DNA of 64,000 bases from Zoogloea sp021286885 (GTDB taxonomy: Bacteria; Pseudomonadota; Gammaproteobacteria; Burkholderiales; Rhodocyclaceae). A model generated the notes under the pieces. That model had not been told where the DNA came from. It did no database searches and was given only the letters and a program-made list of their open reading frames with translations. How positions within the stretch are numbered: position 1 is the first letter of the stretch; the number at the start of each line of letters is the position of its first letter. A program made the translations under genes and the position numbers. The stretch is taken from the NCBI RefSeq assembly GCF_041915215.1, contig NZ_JAYSBV010000002.1. One strand, written 5' to 3'. Of the stretch, positions 11,375 to 21,114 are shown piece after piece.

Positions 11375-13231
11375 ATGTCTCAAAGCATTGCCGCAGCCGC
11401 CATCGCCGCCGCTCCCGAATACGTCAAAAACGCAAAACTGAAGGAGTGGGTCGGCCAGATCGCTGCCCTGACCGAACCCGACCAAGTGGTCTGGTGCGAC
11501 GGCTCCGAAGAAGAATACGACCGTCTCTGCGCCGAGATGGTTGAAGCCGGGATGCTGATCAAGCTGAACCCGGAAAAGCGCAAGAACTCCTACCTGGCCT
11601 GGTCCGACCCCTCCGACGTGGCACGCGTCGAAGACCGCACCTTCATCTGTTCCGCCAAGAAGGAAGACGCCGGCCCCACCAACAACTGGGAAGATCCGGC
11701 CAAGATGCGCAAGACCCTGAACGAACTGTTCCAGGGTTGTATGCACGGTCGTACCCTGTACGTGATCCCGTTCTCCATGGGCCCCCTCGGCTCGCCCATC
11801 GCCCACATCGGCGTTGAGCTGTCCGACAGCCCCTACGTGGTCACCAACATGCGCACCATGACCCGCATGGGCAAGGCTGTGTATGACGTGCTCGGCACCG
11901 ACGGCGCATTCGTGCCCTGCGTGCACACCGTGGGCGCTCCCCTGGGCAAGGGCGAGAAAGACTCCCGCTGGCCGTGCAACCCGGACACCAAGTACATCGT
12001 CCACTACCCCGAAACCCGCGAAATCTGGTCCTACGGCTCCGGCTACGGCGGCAACGCCCTGCTGGGCAAGAAGTGCTTCGCCCTGCGTATCGCTTCCACC
12101 ATGGCCCGCGACGAAGGCTGGCTGGCCGAGCACATGCTGATCCTGGGCGTGGAATCCCCCGCCGGCGAAAAGACCTACGTCGCCGCCGCCTTCCCGTCTG
12201 CCTGCGGCAAGACCAACTTCGCGATGCTGATCCCGCCCAAGTCCTTCGACGGCTGGAAGATCTACACCGTGGGCGACGACATCGCCTGGATCAAGCCCCG
12301 CCAAGACGCCGACGGCGTGACCCGCTTCTACGCGATCAACCCTGAAGCCGGTTATTTCGGTGTTGCCCCCGGCACCTCCGAAAAGACCAACTTCAACGCC
12401 ATGGCCACCCTGAAGGAAAACATCATCTTCACCAACGTCGCCCTGACCGACGACGGTGATGTGTGGTGGGAAGGCATGTCCAAGGAAGCCCCCGCTCACC
12501 TGGTTGACTGGCAAGGCAAGGACTGGACCCCGGAAATCGCCAAGGAAACCGGCCGCAAGGCTGCGCACCCGAACGCCCGCTTCACCGCTCCGGCTGCCCA
12601 GTGCCCGTCCATCGACCCGAACTGGGAAGATCCCGCCGGCGTGCCCATCTCCGCCTTCATCTTCGGCGGCCGTCGTGCCACCACCGTGCCGCTGGTGTAC
12701 CAGGCCTTCAACTGGAACTTCGGCGTTTACATGGCTGCCACCCTCGGCTCCGAAACCACCGCTGCCGCCTTTGGCGCCCAGGGCGTGGTGCGTCGTGACC
12801 CGTTCGCCATGCTGCCCTTCTGCGGCTACCACATGGGCGACTACTTCAACCACTGGCTGAAGATGGGCGACGCTGTGGATGCCACCCCCGGCATCTTCTG
12901 CGTGAACTGGTTCCGCCTCAACGAAGAAGGCCAATTCATGTGGCCCGGCTTCGGCGAGAACATGCGCGTCCTGAAGTGGATCGTTGATCGCGTGCGTGGC
13001 CGTGTTGCCGCCACCGAGAACGCCCTGGGCTGGATGCCCCAGTACGAAGACATCGACTGGACCGGCTCCGATGTGACCAAGGAAGAGTTCGACGCCCTGG
13101 TCAAGATCGACCCCGCCGCCTGGGCTTCCGAACTGGAAGGCCACAAGGAATGGTTCGACAAGATGGGCGACCGCCTGCCCAAGGCCCTCGACCTGAAGCG
13201 CGAGCTGTTCTCCCTGAGCCTGGGCAAGTAA
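11375..13231 (+). CDS. pckG: Phosphoenolpyruvate carboxykinase (GTP)
   Basis: The 618-residue length is typical of the GTP-dependent class. It carries the P-loop with hyper-reactive Cys (FPSACGKTNFAMLIP), the GDD motif (TVGDDIAWI) and FIFGGRRATTVPLV. It converts oxaloacetate plus GTP to PEP, GDP and CO2 in the cytosol. The start ATG follows CTGGAGAATCGTCAG. Codon use is strongly optimised (repeated GCC, AAC, CTG, GAC), which suggests high expression. Confidence 0.97.
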   Translation: MSQSIAAAAIAAAPEYVKNAKLKEWVGQIAALTEPDQVVWCDGSEEEYDRLCAEMVEAGMLIKLNPEKRKNSYLAWSDPSDVARVEDRTFICSAKKEDAGPTNNWEDPAKMRKTLNELFQGCMHGRTLYVIPFSMGPLGSPIAHIGVELSDSPYVVTNMRTMTRMGKAVYDVLGTDGAFVPCVHTVGAPLGKGEKDSRWPCNPDTKYIVHYPETREIWSYGSGYGGNALLGKKCFALRIASTMARDEGWLAEHMLILGVESPAGEKTYVAAAFPSACGKTNFAMLIPPKSFDGWKIYTVGDDIAWIKPRQDADGVTRFYAINPEAGYFGVAPGTSEKTNFNAMATLKENIIFTNVALTDDGDVWWEGMSKEAPAHLVDWQGKDWTPEIAKETGRKAAHPNARFTAPAAQCPSIDPNWEDPAGVPISAFIFGGRRATTVPLVYQAFNWNFGVYMAATLGSETTAAAFGAQGVVRRDPFAMLPFCGYHMGDYFNHWLKMGDAVDATPGIFCVNWFRLNEEGQFMWPGFGENMRVLKWIVDRVRGRVAATENALGWMPQYEDIDWTGSDVTKEEFDALVKIDPAAWASELEGHKEWFDKMGDRLPKALDLKRELFSLSLGK

Positions 13232-13274
13232 CCTTCCCAGTCAGGCGCAGCCTCACGCTGCACCCGTAGTACCC

Positions 13275-13310
13275 CAGAAAGCGCCGATACTCTCGGCGCT
13301 TTCTGCTTTT
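13275..13310 (+). terminator. Intrinsic terminator of pckG
   Basis: A 13-bp perfect stem (starting CAGAAAGCGCCGA) with a 5-nt loop is followed by GCTTTT. Confidence 0.85.
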
Positions 13311-13464
13311 CTGGCCCACCTTTTTGAACGACCCTTTTACACAGCCCTTTTGCGCTGCGCTGTTGTACTACCTTGCGGGCCGCCTGGCCCACCTGGCCCA
13401 CATCAAGGCACGCCCCGCCCGGGGCCTGTTATGGTGCCGCCCCATCCACCCGCCGGGGCCCATC

Positions 13465-14028
13465 ATGCACACCGCCTCCCCTCCGCCCGCCTTTCTGGTG
13501 CGCCAGCAGCAGCGCCAAACCCTGCGCCTGCTGTGTCAGATCGGCTTCTTTGTGCTGTTCTGCATCGCGCCGGTCTTCAACCTGCTGCGCTACGACCTGG
13601 AAGCCGGCCACGCCTGGCTGCTGGGCTTTGCCTGGCATGCGGGGCTGGATGCCTTCTCCCGGGGCGAAGCGGGCGCCCTGGTGTTGAGCCTGGAATTTCT
13701 GTTTGCCCGCCACCTGTTCTGCCGCTACGCCTGCGCCGTGGGCCTGTTCCAGAGCCTGGCCTGGATGGCCAACAAGGATGCCCTGGTGGTCGGCTTCACC
13801 CGCCCCCGGGCCGCCGACTGCGCCCAGTGCTACTCCGCCTGCGACCACGTTTGCCCCATGCGTCTCAAGCCCCGCAACATCAAGCAGCTGATGTTTGCCT
13901 GCACCCAATGCGGCCAGTGCATGCACGCCTGCGCCACCACCCAGGCCCACAACCCCGCCGGCCCCCTGCTCCGGTGGGTCTCGGACGAAGCCGCCCGGCA
14001 GAACGAGGCAGGATTCAAGGGGCGCTAA
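13465..14028 (+). CDS. Membrane-bound 4Fe-4S ferredoxin, NapH/NosR-tail-like
   Basis: The protein has 187 residues from the ATG at 13465. Two hydrophobic stretches (about 21-40 and 72-100) surround CRYACAV, the degenerate counterpart of the CxxxCP motif of NapH/NosR/CcoG-like membrane ferredoxins. Two cluster motifs follow: CAQCYSACDHVCP and CTQCGQCMHACA, which would ligate two 4Fe-4S clusters. It probably passes electrons from a quinol or membrane donor to a soluble acceptor. No nap, nos or cco partner lies nearby, so the partner is unknown. A longer TTG start at 13324 is possible but lies right behind the pckG terminator. Confidence 0.75.
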   Translation: MHTASPPPAFLVRQQQRQTLRLLCQIGFFVLFCIAPVFNLLRYDLEAGHAWLLGFAWHAGLDAFSRGEAGALVLSLEFLFARHLFCRYACAVGLFQSLAWMANKDALVVGFTRPRAADCAQCYSACDHVCPMRLKPRNIKQLMFACTQCGQCMHACATTQAHNPAGPLLRWVSDEAARQNEAGFKGR

Positions 14029-14040
14029 GGCGGCCCCGGC

Positions 14041-14346
14041 TCAGGCCGGCTTCACCGGCGCCAGGGCCTCCAGCAAACCCCGCACCTGCGCCCCGGAATG
14101 GCGACAGAACACCATCGGAATCCCCCGCGCCTCCGCCTGCCGACGCACGTTCTGCATCAACATGTGGTTGCTACGGTCGCACAAAAACACCACCAGCCCC
14201 GTCCGGTTCGACACCCGCCGATGGTTTTCCGAGGCCTTGCGCCCCGGCCAATGCTCCACCTGCTCAATCCCCAGCCGTGGCGCCGCCCGCAGAATCTCAT
14301 CCCGCACCCCACGCACACGGTCCGCTCCCACGATCAATGCCTGCAT
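14041..14346 (-). CDS. DUF2325 domain protein
   Basis: This small protein has 101 residues. It begins MQALIVGADRVRGVRDEIL and contains the block VVFLCDRSNHMLMQNVRRQA, the pattern I associate with DUF2325, a small Rossmann-like domain of unknown function. The ATG at 14346 has AGGAG 7 nt upstream, which favours it over longer starts. It ends convergently with the ferredoxin gene. It lies next to the leader-distal end of the CRISPR array, but nothing ties it to CRISPR function. Confidence 0.75.
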   Translation of the reverse strand: MQALIVGADRVRGVRDEILRAAPRLGIEQVEHWPGRKASENHRRVSNRTGLVVFLCDRSNHMLMQNVRRQAEARGIPMVFCRHSGAQVRGLLEALAPVKPA

Positions 14347-14362
14347 CGCACGCTCCTGCACT

Positions 14363-14432
14363 CCTGAATTCAGACCAGTTTCCATCCCCCACGCGCAAAA
14401 CCTAAACAAGAAGTTCTGCTATGGAATTCAGG
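14363..14432. repeat. Spaced inverted repeat beside the CRISPR trailer
   Basis: CCTGAATTC at 14363-14371 and GAATTCAGG at 14424-14432 form exact 9-bp arms 52 bp apart, between the DUF2325 gene and the decayed end of the array. Function is not evident. Confidence 0.4.
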
Positions 14433-14457
14433 AAGGGCGATAACGCGCTGACGGGGA

Positions 14458-14483
14458 GGCTGCACCCCACACATGGAGAGCGC
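14458..14483 (-). repeat. Decayed leader-distal CRISPR repeat
   Basis: The core CACCCCACAC, ATGG and GAGCGC matches the array repeat with a 3-nt deletion and several substitutions. It is followed by exactly 32 nt (14484-14515) before the first recognisable repeat. It is therefore an old, degenerate terminal repeat with its spacer, as expected at the trailer end. Confidence 0.7.
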
Positions 14484-14515
14484 CAGATGGGATTCGCTAT
14501 CGCACCTAGTGCTGA

Positions 14516-17500
14516 CGGTTCATCCCCACGTCCATGGGGAACGCGGCACCGACCCGGCGCACACTAGGCATTGCAGCGGTTCATCCCCACACCCGTGGGG
14601 AACGCGGCAGGCTGACGCCCTCTTGTTCCATCAAAATCGGTTCATCCCCACACCCGTGGGGAACGCGGGGCGCTACGCCGAGAAGGGGGCCCTCCTGGCG
14701 GTTCATCCCCACACCCGTGGGGAACGCCGGTCGGACTCAATGCGCGCGAGGTTAGCCGGCGGTTCATCCCCACACCCGTGGGGAACGCGGGCCGACTGCC
14801 CCCGTCCACCCGCGCGACTCCGGTTCATCCCCACACCCGTGGGGAACGCATCTGGTCGGCGTGGCGCAGGCGGATCATGTGCGGTTCATCCCCACACCCG
14901 TGGGGAACGCGCTACGACCCCCAGACCGGAGCCGTCACCAGCCGGTTCATCCCCACACCCGTGGGGAACGCTACGAGGAAGGCTACGTTGGCACCGTTGC
15001 AGGCGGTTCATCCCCACACCCGTGGGGAACGCGCCCTCGTTCAAGCGATCACACGGCGGCGATCCGGTTCATCCCCACACCCGTGGGGAACGCGAGGTGG
15101 TGCAGATGTGCAGAACATGGGCCGGGCGGTTCATCCCCACACCCGTGGGGAACGCGTTGGATACGCAGCAGGTCGCGGATTTCCGTTCGGTTCATCCCCA
15201 CACCCGTGGGGAACGCTGAGCAGGGCCTGGGTGTCCTTGAGGATCTGCGCGGTTCATCCCCACACCCGTGGGGAACGCGGCTGCGCGGCGGCCTTGGGGG
15301 GCTTCTGGGTCGGTTCATCCCCACACCCGTGGGGAACGCAGTTCTCCATGCTGTATGAGAAATTCCACTGTACGGTTCATCCCCACACCCGTGGGGAACG
15401 CGGGCACAGTTGCCGGCCTCGGGCTGGAGCAGCCCGGTTCATCCCCACACCCGTGGGGAACGCATCTGCGCCTGCTCAAACGCCGCCTGCTGCTCCGGTT
15501 CATCCCCACACCCGTGGGGAACGCGGGCACAGTTGCCGGCCTCGGGCTGGAGCAGCCCGGTTCATCCCCACACCCGTGGGGAACGCGAAAAAGGCGGCAC
15601 ACATCGCGGCATTGGAGGCGGTTCATCCCCACACCCGTGGGGAACGCTTCGTCGGCAGCCGCCTCGCTGCCATAGACCACGGTTCATCCCCACACCCGTG
15701 GGGAACGCGAAGCGGGCGTGGGTCAGATTTGCGCTGAAATCGGTTCATCCCCACACCCGTGGGGAACGCCTTGCCCTCCAAGTATTTCGGCACCATGATC
15801 GCGGTTCATCCCCACACCCGTGGGGAACGCGAACTCGAGGAAACCCTTTCCTATGCGGAATTCGGTTCATCCCCACACCCGTGGGGAACGCCGGGCCCGG
15901 TCGGGCGTGTAGAACAGTGCATTCGGTTCATCCCCACACCCGTGGGGAACGCCGAGAAAGATGAATCGCAAAACCGTCACGAACCGGTTCATCCCCACAC
16001 CCGTGGGGAACGCAGTTCAGCCTGGATCACATCAGGGAAGCCATGCGGTTCATCCCCACACCCGTGGGGAACGCATGGCCGTGGCAACGGCGTCGTCGTC
16101 GCGCTGCGGTTCATCCCCACACCCGTGGGGAACGCGACGACGTGGAAAACATGGGCCTCGTCGAAACCGGTTCATCCCCACACCCGTGGGGAACGCCCAG
16201 GAAAGCGTGACGACGAACAGCGGTGAGAACGGTTCATCCCCACACCCGTGGGGAACGCATCGAGCTAATCGGCGAGATTTTCACCAGCGGCGGTTCATCC
16301 CCACACCCGTGGGGAACGCCGCTCCGAGTGGGAAAAGCGCACCGGCGCCCCGCGGTTCATCCCCACACCCGTGGGGAACGCGTGTAGCTGCATGAAGGTT
16401 TGCATGATGCTACCGGTTCATCCCCACACCCGTGGGGAACGCATCCCCTGGACGACGACAGCGATAGCCGCCGCCGGTTCATCCCCACACCCGTGGGGAA
16501 CGCTGCAGAAATTGTTATCGGGCCAGTGGCCTTTACGGTTCATCCCCACACCCGTGGGGAACGCACGGACTACCGCATTTTTGCCCCGCCCTCCGACCGG
16601 TTCATCCCCACACCCGTGGGGAACGCCCATGCAAGCGGAATTTGCTTTTTAACCATCACGGTTCATCCCCACACCCGTGGGGAACGCAAAGTCGGGTGTT
16701 GACGAAGCCGTCATTAAGGCGGTTCATCCCCACACCCGTGGGGAACGCGTGGGCGATTTGTCGAAGATCCAAGGTGATACCGGTTCATCCCCACACCCGT
16801 GGGGAACGCCTTGAGGACGTCGAGATCAAGCTCAACAGCGCCGGTTCATCCCCACACCCGTGGGGAACGCTTAGCACCGTCAACTCCTCATGATTGGTAT
16901 GGCGGTTCATCCCCACACCCGTGGGGAACGCAAGAGCATCGGCGTCGATTGTGGCCACCTGGACGGTTCATCCCCACACCCGTGGGGAACGCACCACTGC
17001 CGCCAACGGTTACGATGACATTTCCGGTTCATCCCCACACCCGTGGGGAACGCTCCACCTCGTCACCAAACATATCGGTCGTGGACGGTTCATCCCCACA
17101 CCCGTGGGGAACGCGAGTTCGCCCAGGACTGGCGGGCCTTGGCGAACGGTTCATCCCCACACCCATGGGGAACGCAACGGCGGCCTGAATCTCGCCCGTA
17201 GTCCAGCCGGTTCATCCCCACACCCGTGGGGAACGCGCGATGTGGGTAATCGACGGGGAGCAGGGGAGCGGTTCATCCCCACACCCGTGGGGAACGCCCC
17301 GCAAAAAAGTGCAATGAAGTCCCTGAGGACGGTTCATCCCCACACCCGTGGGGAACGCGTATCGAACTGGTTCTATTACCTGGGCCAGGGGAGGTTCATC
17401 CCCACACCCGTGGGGAACGCTTTTCGGATTCCGCTGACGCCGGCCCAACTGGCGGTTCATCCCCACACCCGTGGGGAACGCACAATCCGGTCGAAAACGT

Positions 17501-20500
17501 CCTCCAATGCTACCGGTTCATCCCCACACCCGTGGGGAACGCGGGCCGAATCTGGTCTGCCCCCTCCCCTCTTCCGGTTCATCCCCACACCCGTGGGGAA
17601 CGCCTCTCTGCGCTTCCAGATGTCGGCTCTGCCGTCCGGTTCATCCCCACACCCGTGGGGAACGCAATCCGGTAAATGGATGAGGAGGAGTTGGTGGCGG
17701 TTCATCCCCACACCCGTGGGGAACGCGTCTTCTCTGTTGGTTATGCGAGCCTCCCGAAACGGTTCATCCCCACACCCGTGGGGAACGCCATCGGGCACGC
17801 ACGCAAGGCATGATTGACCACGGTTCATCCCCACACCCGTGGGGAACGCACGGCGGCCTGGATCTCGGCCGGCGTCCAGCCCGGTTCATCCCCACACCCG
17901 TGGGGAACGCATGGACGGGCGAATGCAGCAAGCTCTCAAAGGCGGTTCATCCCCACACCCGTGGGGAACGCGAGCAGCGGGCCTTCTTGAAAAATCGTGG
18001 TTTCGGTTCATCCCCACACCCGTGGGGAACGCCACCACCATCACCGCCAGCGACCGGCAGAGCGCCGGTTCATCCCCACACCCGTGGGGAACGCCCGATA
18101 GAGCCTGCTTGGACGGCAAGTGCAAGCGGTTCATCCCCACACCCGTGGGGAACGCTCCTTGATTTTGGACACGCCGACGATGAACACCGGTTCATCCCCA
18201 CACCCGTGGGGAACGCGAGCGCTTGCAGCGGCTGATCCCCGGGGGCACCGGTTCATCCCCACACCCGTGGGGAACGCTAACGTCATGCGGGCGGCAATCG
18301 GGGCCGAGGCGGTTCATCCCCACACCCGTGGGGAACGCGCTTCTCCAAGGGGTGGAGGGGAACGGCAAGACCGGTTCATCCCCACACCCGTGGGGAACGC
18401 AGACCTTGCCGCCAGAATTGCGGCGGAACTCGCGGTTCATCCCCACACCCGTGGGGAACGCTCGGGCAGCGTCGGGGGTCTTCGCTGTCACGACGGTTCA
18501 TCCCCACACCCGTGGGGAACGCTGGAAGGGTCGCGAATGGCGTGCGCTATTGAGCGGTTCATCCCCACACCCGTGGGGAACGCCTGTGCACGCTCGCCTT
18601 GGCGTTCCTGCCAAACGGTTCATCCCCACACCCGTGGGGAACGCACGTCGTACGCAATCCCGGTTTTGTCCCAGCTCGGTTCATCCCCACACCCGTGGGG
18701 AACGCTCGACGGCGGGCGCAGGGTTCGGATCGGCGGGCGGTTCATCCCCACACCCGTGGGGAACGCAACCCACAAAAACCACCCCCGCCGTCCCCGTACG
18801 GTTCATCCCCACACCCGTGGGGAACGCTCTTCGGACATTTCAGCAAAGCCGACCACCGCCGGTTCATCCCCACACCCGTGGGGAACGCCATTTGACGTAA
18901 ATTCAATTGTCCACGGCGCACGGTTCATCCCCACACCCGTGGGGAACGCCTCGATGAGGGGCAGAAGGTTGCCATCGGCGTCGGTTCATCCCCACACCCG
19001 TGGGGAACGCGATTGCGCGAATTTATAGGACTCCTTGACATCCGGTTCATCCCCACACCCGTGGGGAACGCTCTTGCTGGAGCAGCATTTCAGCCCGCAG
19101 GGCCGGTTCATCCCCACACCCGTGGGGAACGCGCCTCCGATTCTGTAGATTTTTCGGACCTGCCCGGTTCATCCCCACACCCGTGGGGAACGCCCCCAGG
19201 ATTTCCGTGATGAGCTGGAAGTGGCCGGTTCATCCCCACACCCGTGGGGAACGCCAGGGAGAACACATGCAGGGCCAGCGCATCGGCGGTTCATCCCCAC
19301 ACCCGTGGGGAACGCAACCCGCAATAGCCCCCCCCGCCGTCTCCATACGGTTCATCCCCACACCCGTGGGGAACGCTCCCCCGCCTGGGGGGCATACACA
19401 ATAAGGCCCGGTTCATCCCCACACCCGTGGGGAACGCGTTGTCTGGGGCCTTGTGCCAGACGATACCTTCGGTTCATCCCCACACCCGTGGGGAACGCCG
19501 CCGGGCCGGGGGGCAGCAGGGCAAACAGGGCGGTTCATCCCCACACCCGTGGGGAACGCTTCTGTGTGGAAAGTTTGTATACCTGGCCGTGCGGTTCATC
19601 CCCACACCCGTGGGGAACGCCGAAATGGCTCAGATGAAGCAGTCCGCGCCGACGGTTCATCCCCACACCCGTGGGGAACGCGCCTGATCCCGTGCGCACG
19701 CTTGCCACCATCCGGTTCATCCCCACACCCGTGGGGAACGCTCTGGTGGCAACACCTTCGGGCAGATCGCAGGCGGTTCATCCCCACACCCGTGGGGAAC
19801 GCCCAGGTATTGGGCTTGATGCCGTTGTCACCCACGGTTCATCCCCACACCCGTGGGGAACGCTTACCGAGCCTCTCTCCAGTCCAGGTCTCCAACGGTT
19901 CATCCCCACACCCGTGGGGAACGCGTTGCCCCGCCCCCCCGCAAGCTGCGCATGCTGCGGTTCATCCCCACACCCGTGGGGAACGCTGGCGGTCAACCAG
20001 CGCTACCAAGACCCCGACCGGTTCATCCCCACACCCGTGGGGAACGCTTGAGCATTGCAGCCCTGCCGCGTGCGTGTCCCGGTTCATCCCCACACCCGTG
20101 GGGAACGCCACCGCGCCCTGGCAGACATCCCTGGCAAAGTCGGTTCATCCCCACACCCGTGGGGAACGCCTTGGCAAGCCAGCCACCGGCGTCCTGGATA
20201 GCGGTTCATCCCCACACCCGTGGGGAACGCAAAATGCGCTCGGCGAGCCTGTGCTGCCCGTGCGGTTCATCCCCACACCCGTGGGGAACGCATGACCGTT
20301 GCCCCCTTCTTGACCGTCACCGGCGGTTCATCCCCACACCCGTGGGGAACGCGCGCGGGCGACGGCTTCGGGGTTGGCTTCGTACGGTTCATCCCCACAC
20401 CCGTGGGGAACGCTATCGAAGCGGGCATCGGGTCCATCGGCATGGCGGTTCATCCCCACACCCGTGGGGAACGCGAAATACCGCGCCCTGGGCATCTACG

Positions 20501-20719
20501 TCGGCGCGGTTCATCCCCACACCCGTGGGGAACGCCTTCGCCGTAGCAGTTCGGCCGCGGCTTCACGCGGTTCATCCCCACACCCGTGGGGAACGCCCCT
20601 GACGAGAATGGCAATACCGCGCTACGCGACGGTTCATCCCCACACCCGTGGGGAACGCGCGACGGTGAGGCCCACGCGGTTATCCATTTCCGGTTCATCC
20701 CCACACCCGTGGGGAACGC
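14516..20719 (-). CRISPR. Type I-E CRISPR array, 102 repeats and 101 spacers
   Basis: The 29-bp repeat on the + strand starts CGGTTCATCCCCAC and ends CGTGGGGAACGC. On the minus (crRNA) strand it starts GCGTTCCCCAC and ends GATGAACCG, with stem CCCCAC/GTGGGG, loop GGGT and 8-nt handle ATGAACCG, as in the type I-E class. Reading each start in turn gives 102 repeats. Spacers are mostly 32 nt, some 33 nt, and one is 31 nt (before 19713). The first repeat (14516) has CGTCCATGG in the middle, the repeat at 17147 has CCATGG, and the repeat at 17392 starts with A; the rest look identical. Orientation, the decayed left end and the leader beside cas2 all place the youngest spacers on the right. Confidence 0.99.
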
Positions 20720-20808
20720 ACTTCCTCTATCCCCATGAAAAATCATGAGAATTTACCGGCGTCGAATTCTACCAAGCAAACTCGATGCCGTTGGCATTTT
20801 TTGGATTG
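20720..20808 (-). promoter_or_regulatory. CRISPR leader
   Basis: This is an 89-bp, relatively AT-rich stretch between the cas2 stop and the newest repeat, in the position and orientation of a type I-E leader. It should hold the pre-crRNA promoter and the Cas1-Cas2 integration site. I looked for an IHF consensus and saw no exact match. Confidence 0.7.
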
Positions 20809-21114
20809 TTAAGGATCTTGCCCTGATTCCGGGGTGTCCGGGGGCAGGAAGCTGACGAGGCGGACACCGTCCCAGTCGGTGGGCATGCGGCGGTTTTTGC
20901 CTAGGGTTTCGAATTCGAAACCGGCTTCGTTATTGGTGCGCCAGACGAGGACGGCGTTGCCGTCTTCGATGCCTTCCTGGACCTGGGCCCAGAGATAGTC
21001 GCGCACTTTGCGGGAGTAATTGCCCACGTACACGCCAGCGCGGATTTCGAGCAGCCAGATGGCGAGGCGGCCGCGCAGGCGAGGTGGGGCGTTTTCAAGA
21101 ACGATGACCAGCAT
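20809..21114 (-). CDS. cas2: Cas2 (type I-E)
   Basis: The protein has 101 residues and begins MLVIVLENAPPRLRGRLAIWLLEIRAGVYVG. Together with RDYLWAQV this matches E. coli Cas2e. It is the dimeric core of the Cas1-Cas2 integrase that inserts new spacers at the leader end. It overlaps the 3' end of cas1 by 20 nt and has AGGA 8-9 nt before its ATG, indicating translational coupling. The leader and array follow directly. Confidence 0.96.
   Translation of the reverse strand: MLVIVLENAPPRLRGRLAIWLLEIRAGVYVGNYSRKVRDYLWAQVQEGIEDGNAVLVWRTNNEAGFEFETLGKNRRMPTDWDGVRLVSFLPPDTPESGQDP

Noticed and set aside
11294..13144. 616-codon frame antisense to pckG
   Set aside because: Shadow frame caused by optimised GC-rich codons; the pckG frame has all family motifs.
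14473..20750. Many overlapping open frames with repeating HPHTRGER, SSPHPWGT and FIPTPVGN motifs
   Set aside because: They are translations of the CRISPR repeat in all frames, since the 61-bp unit rarely carries a stop. They are not genes.
20720..20808. IHF site in the CRISPR leader
   Set aside because: I compared both strands with the consensus and found only partial matches, so no site is claimed.
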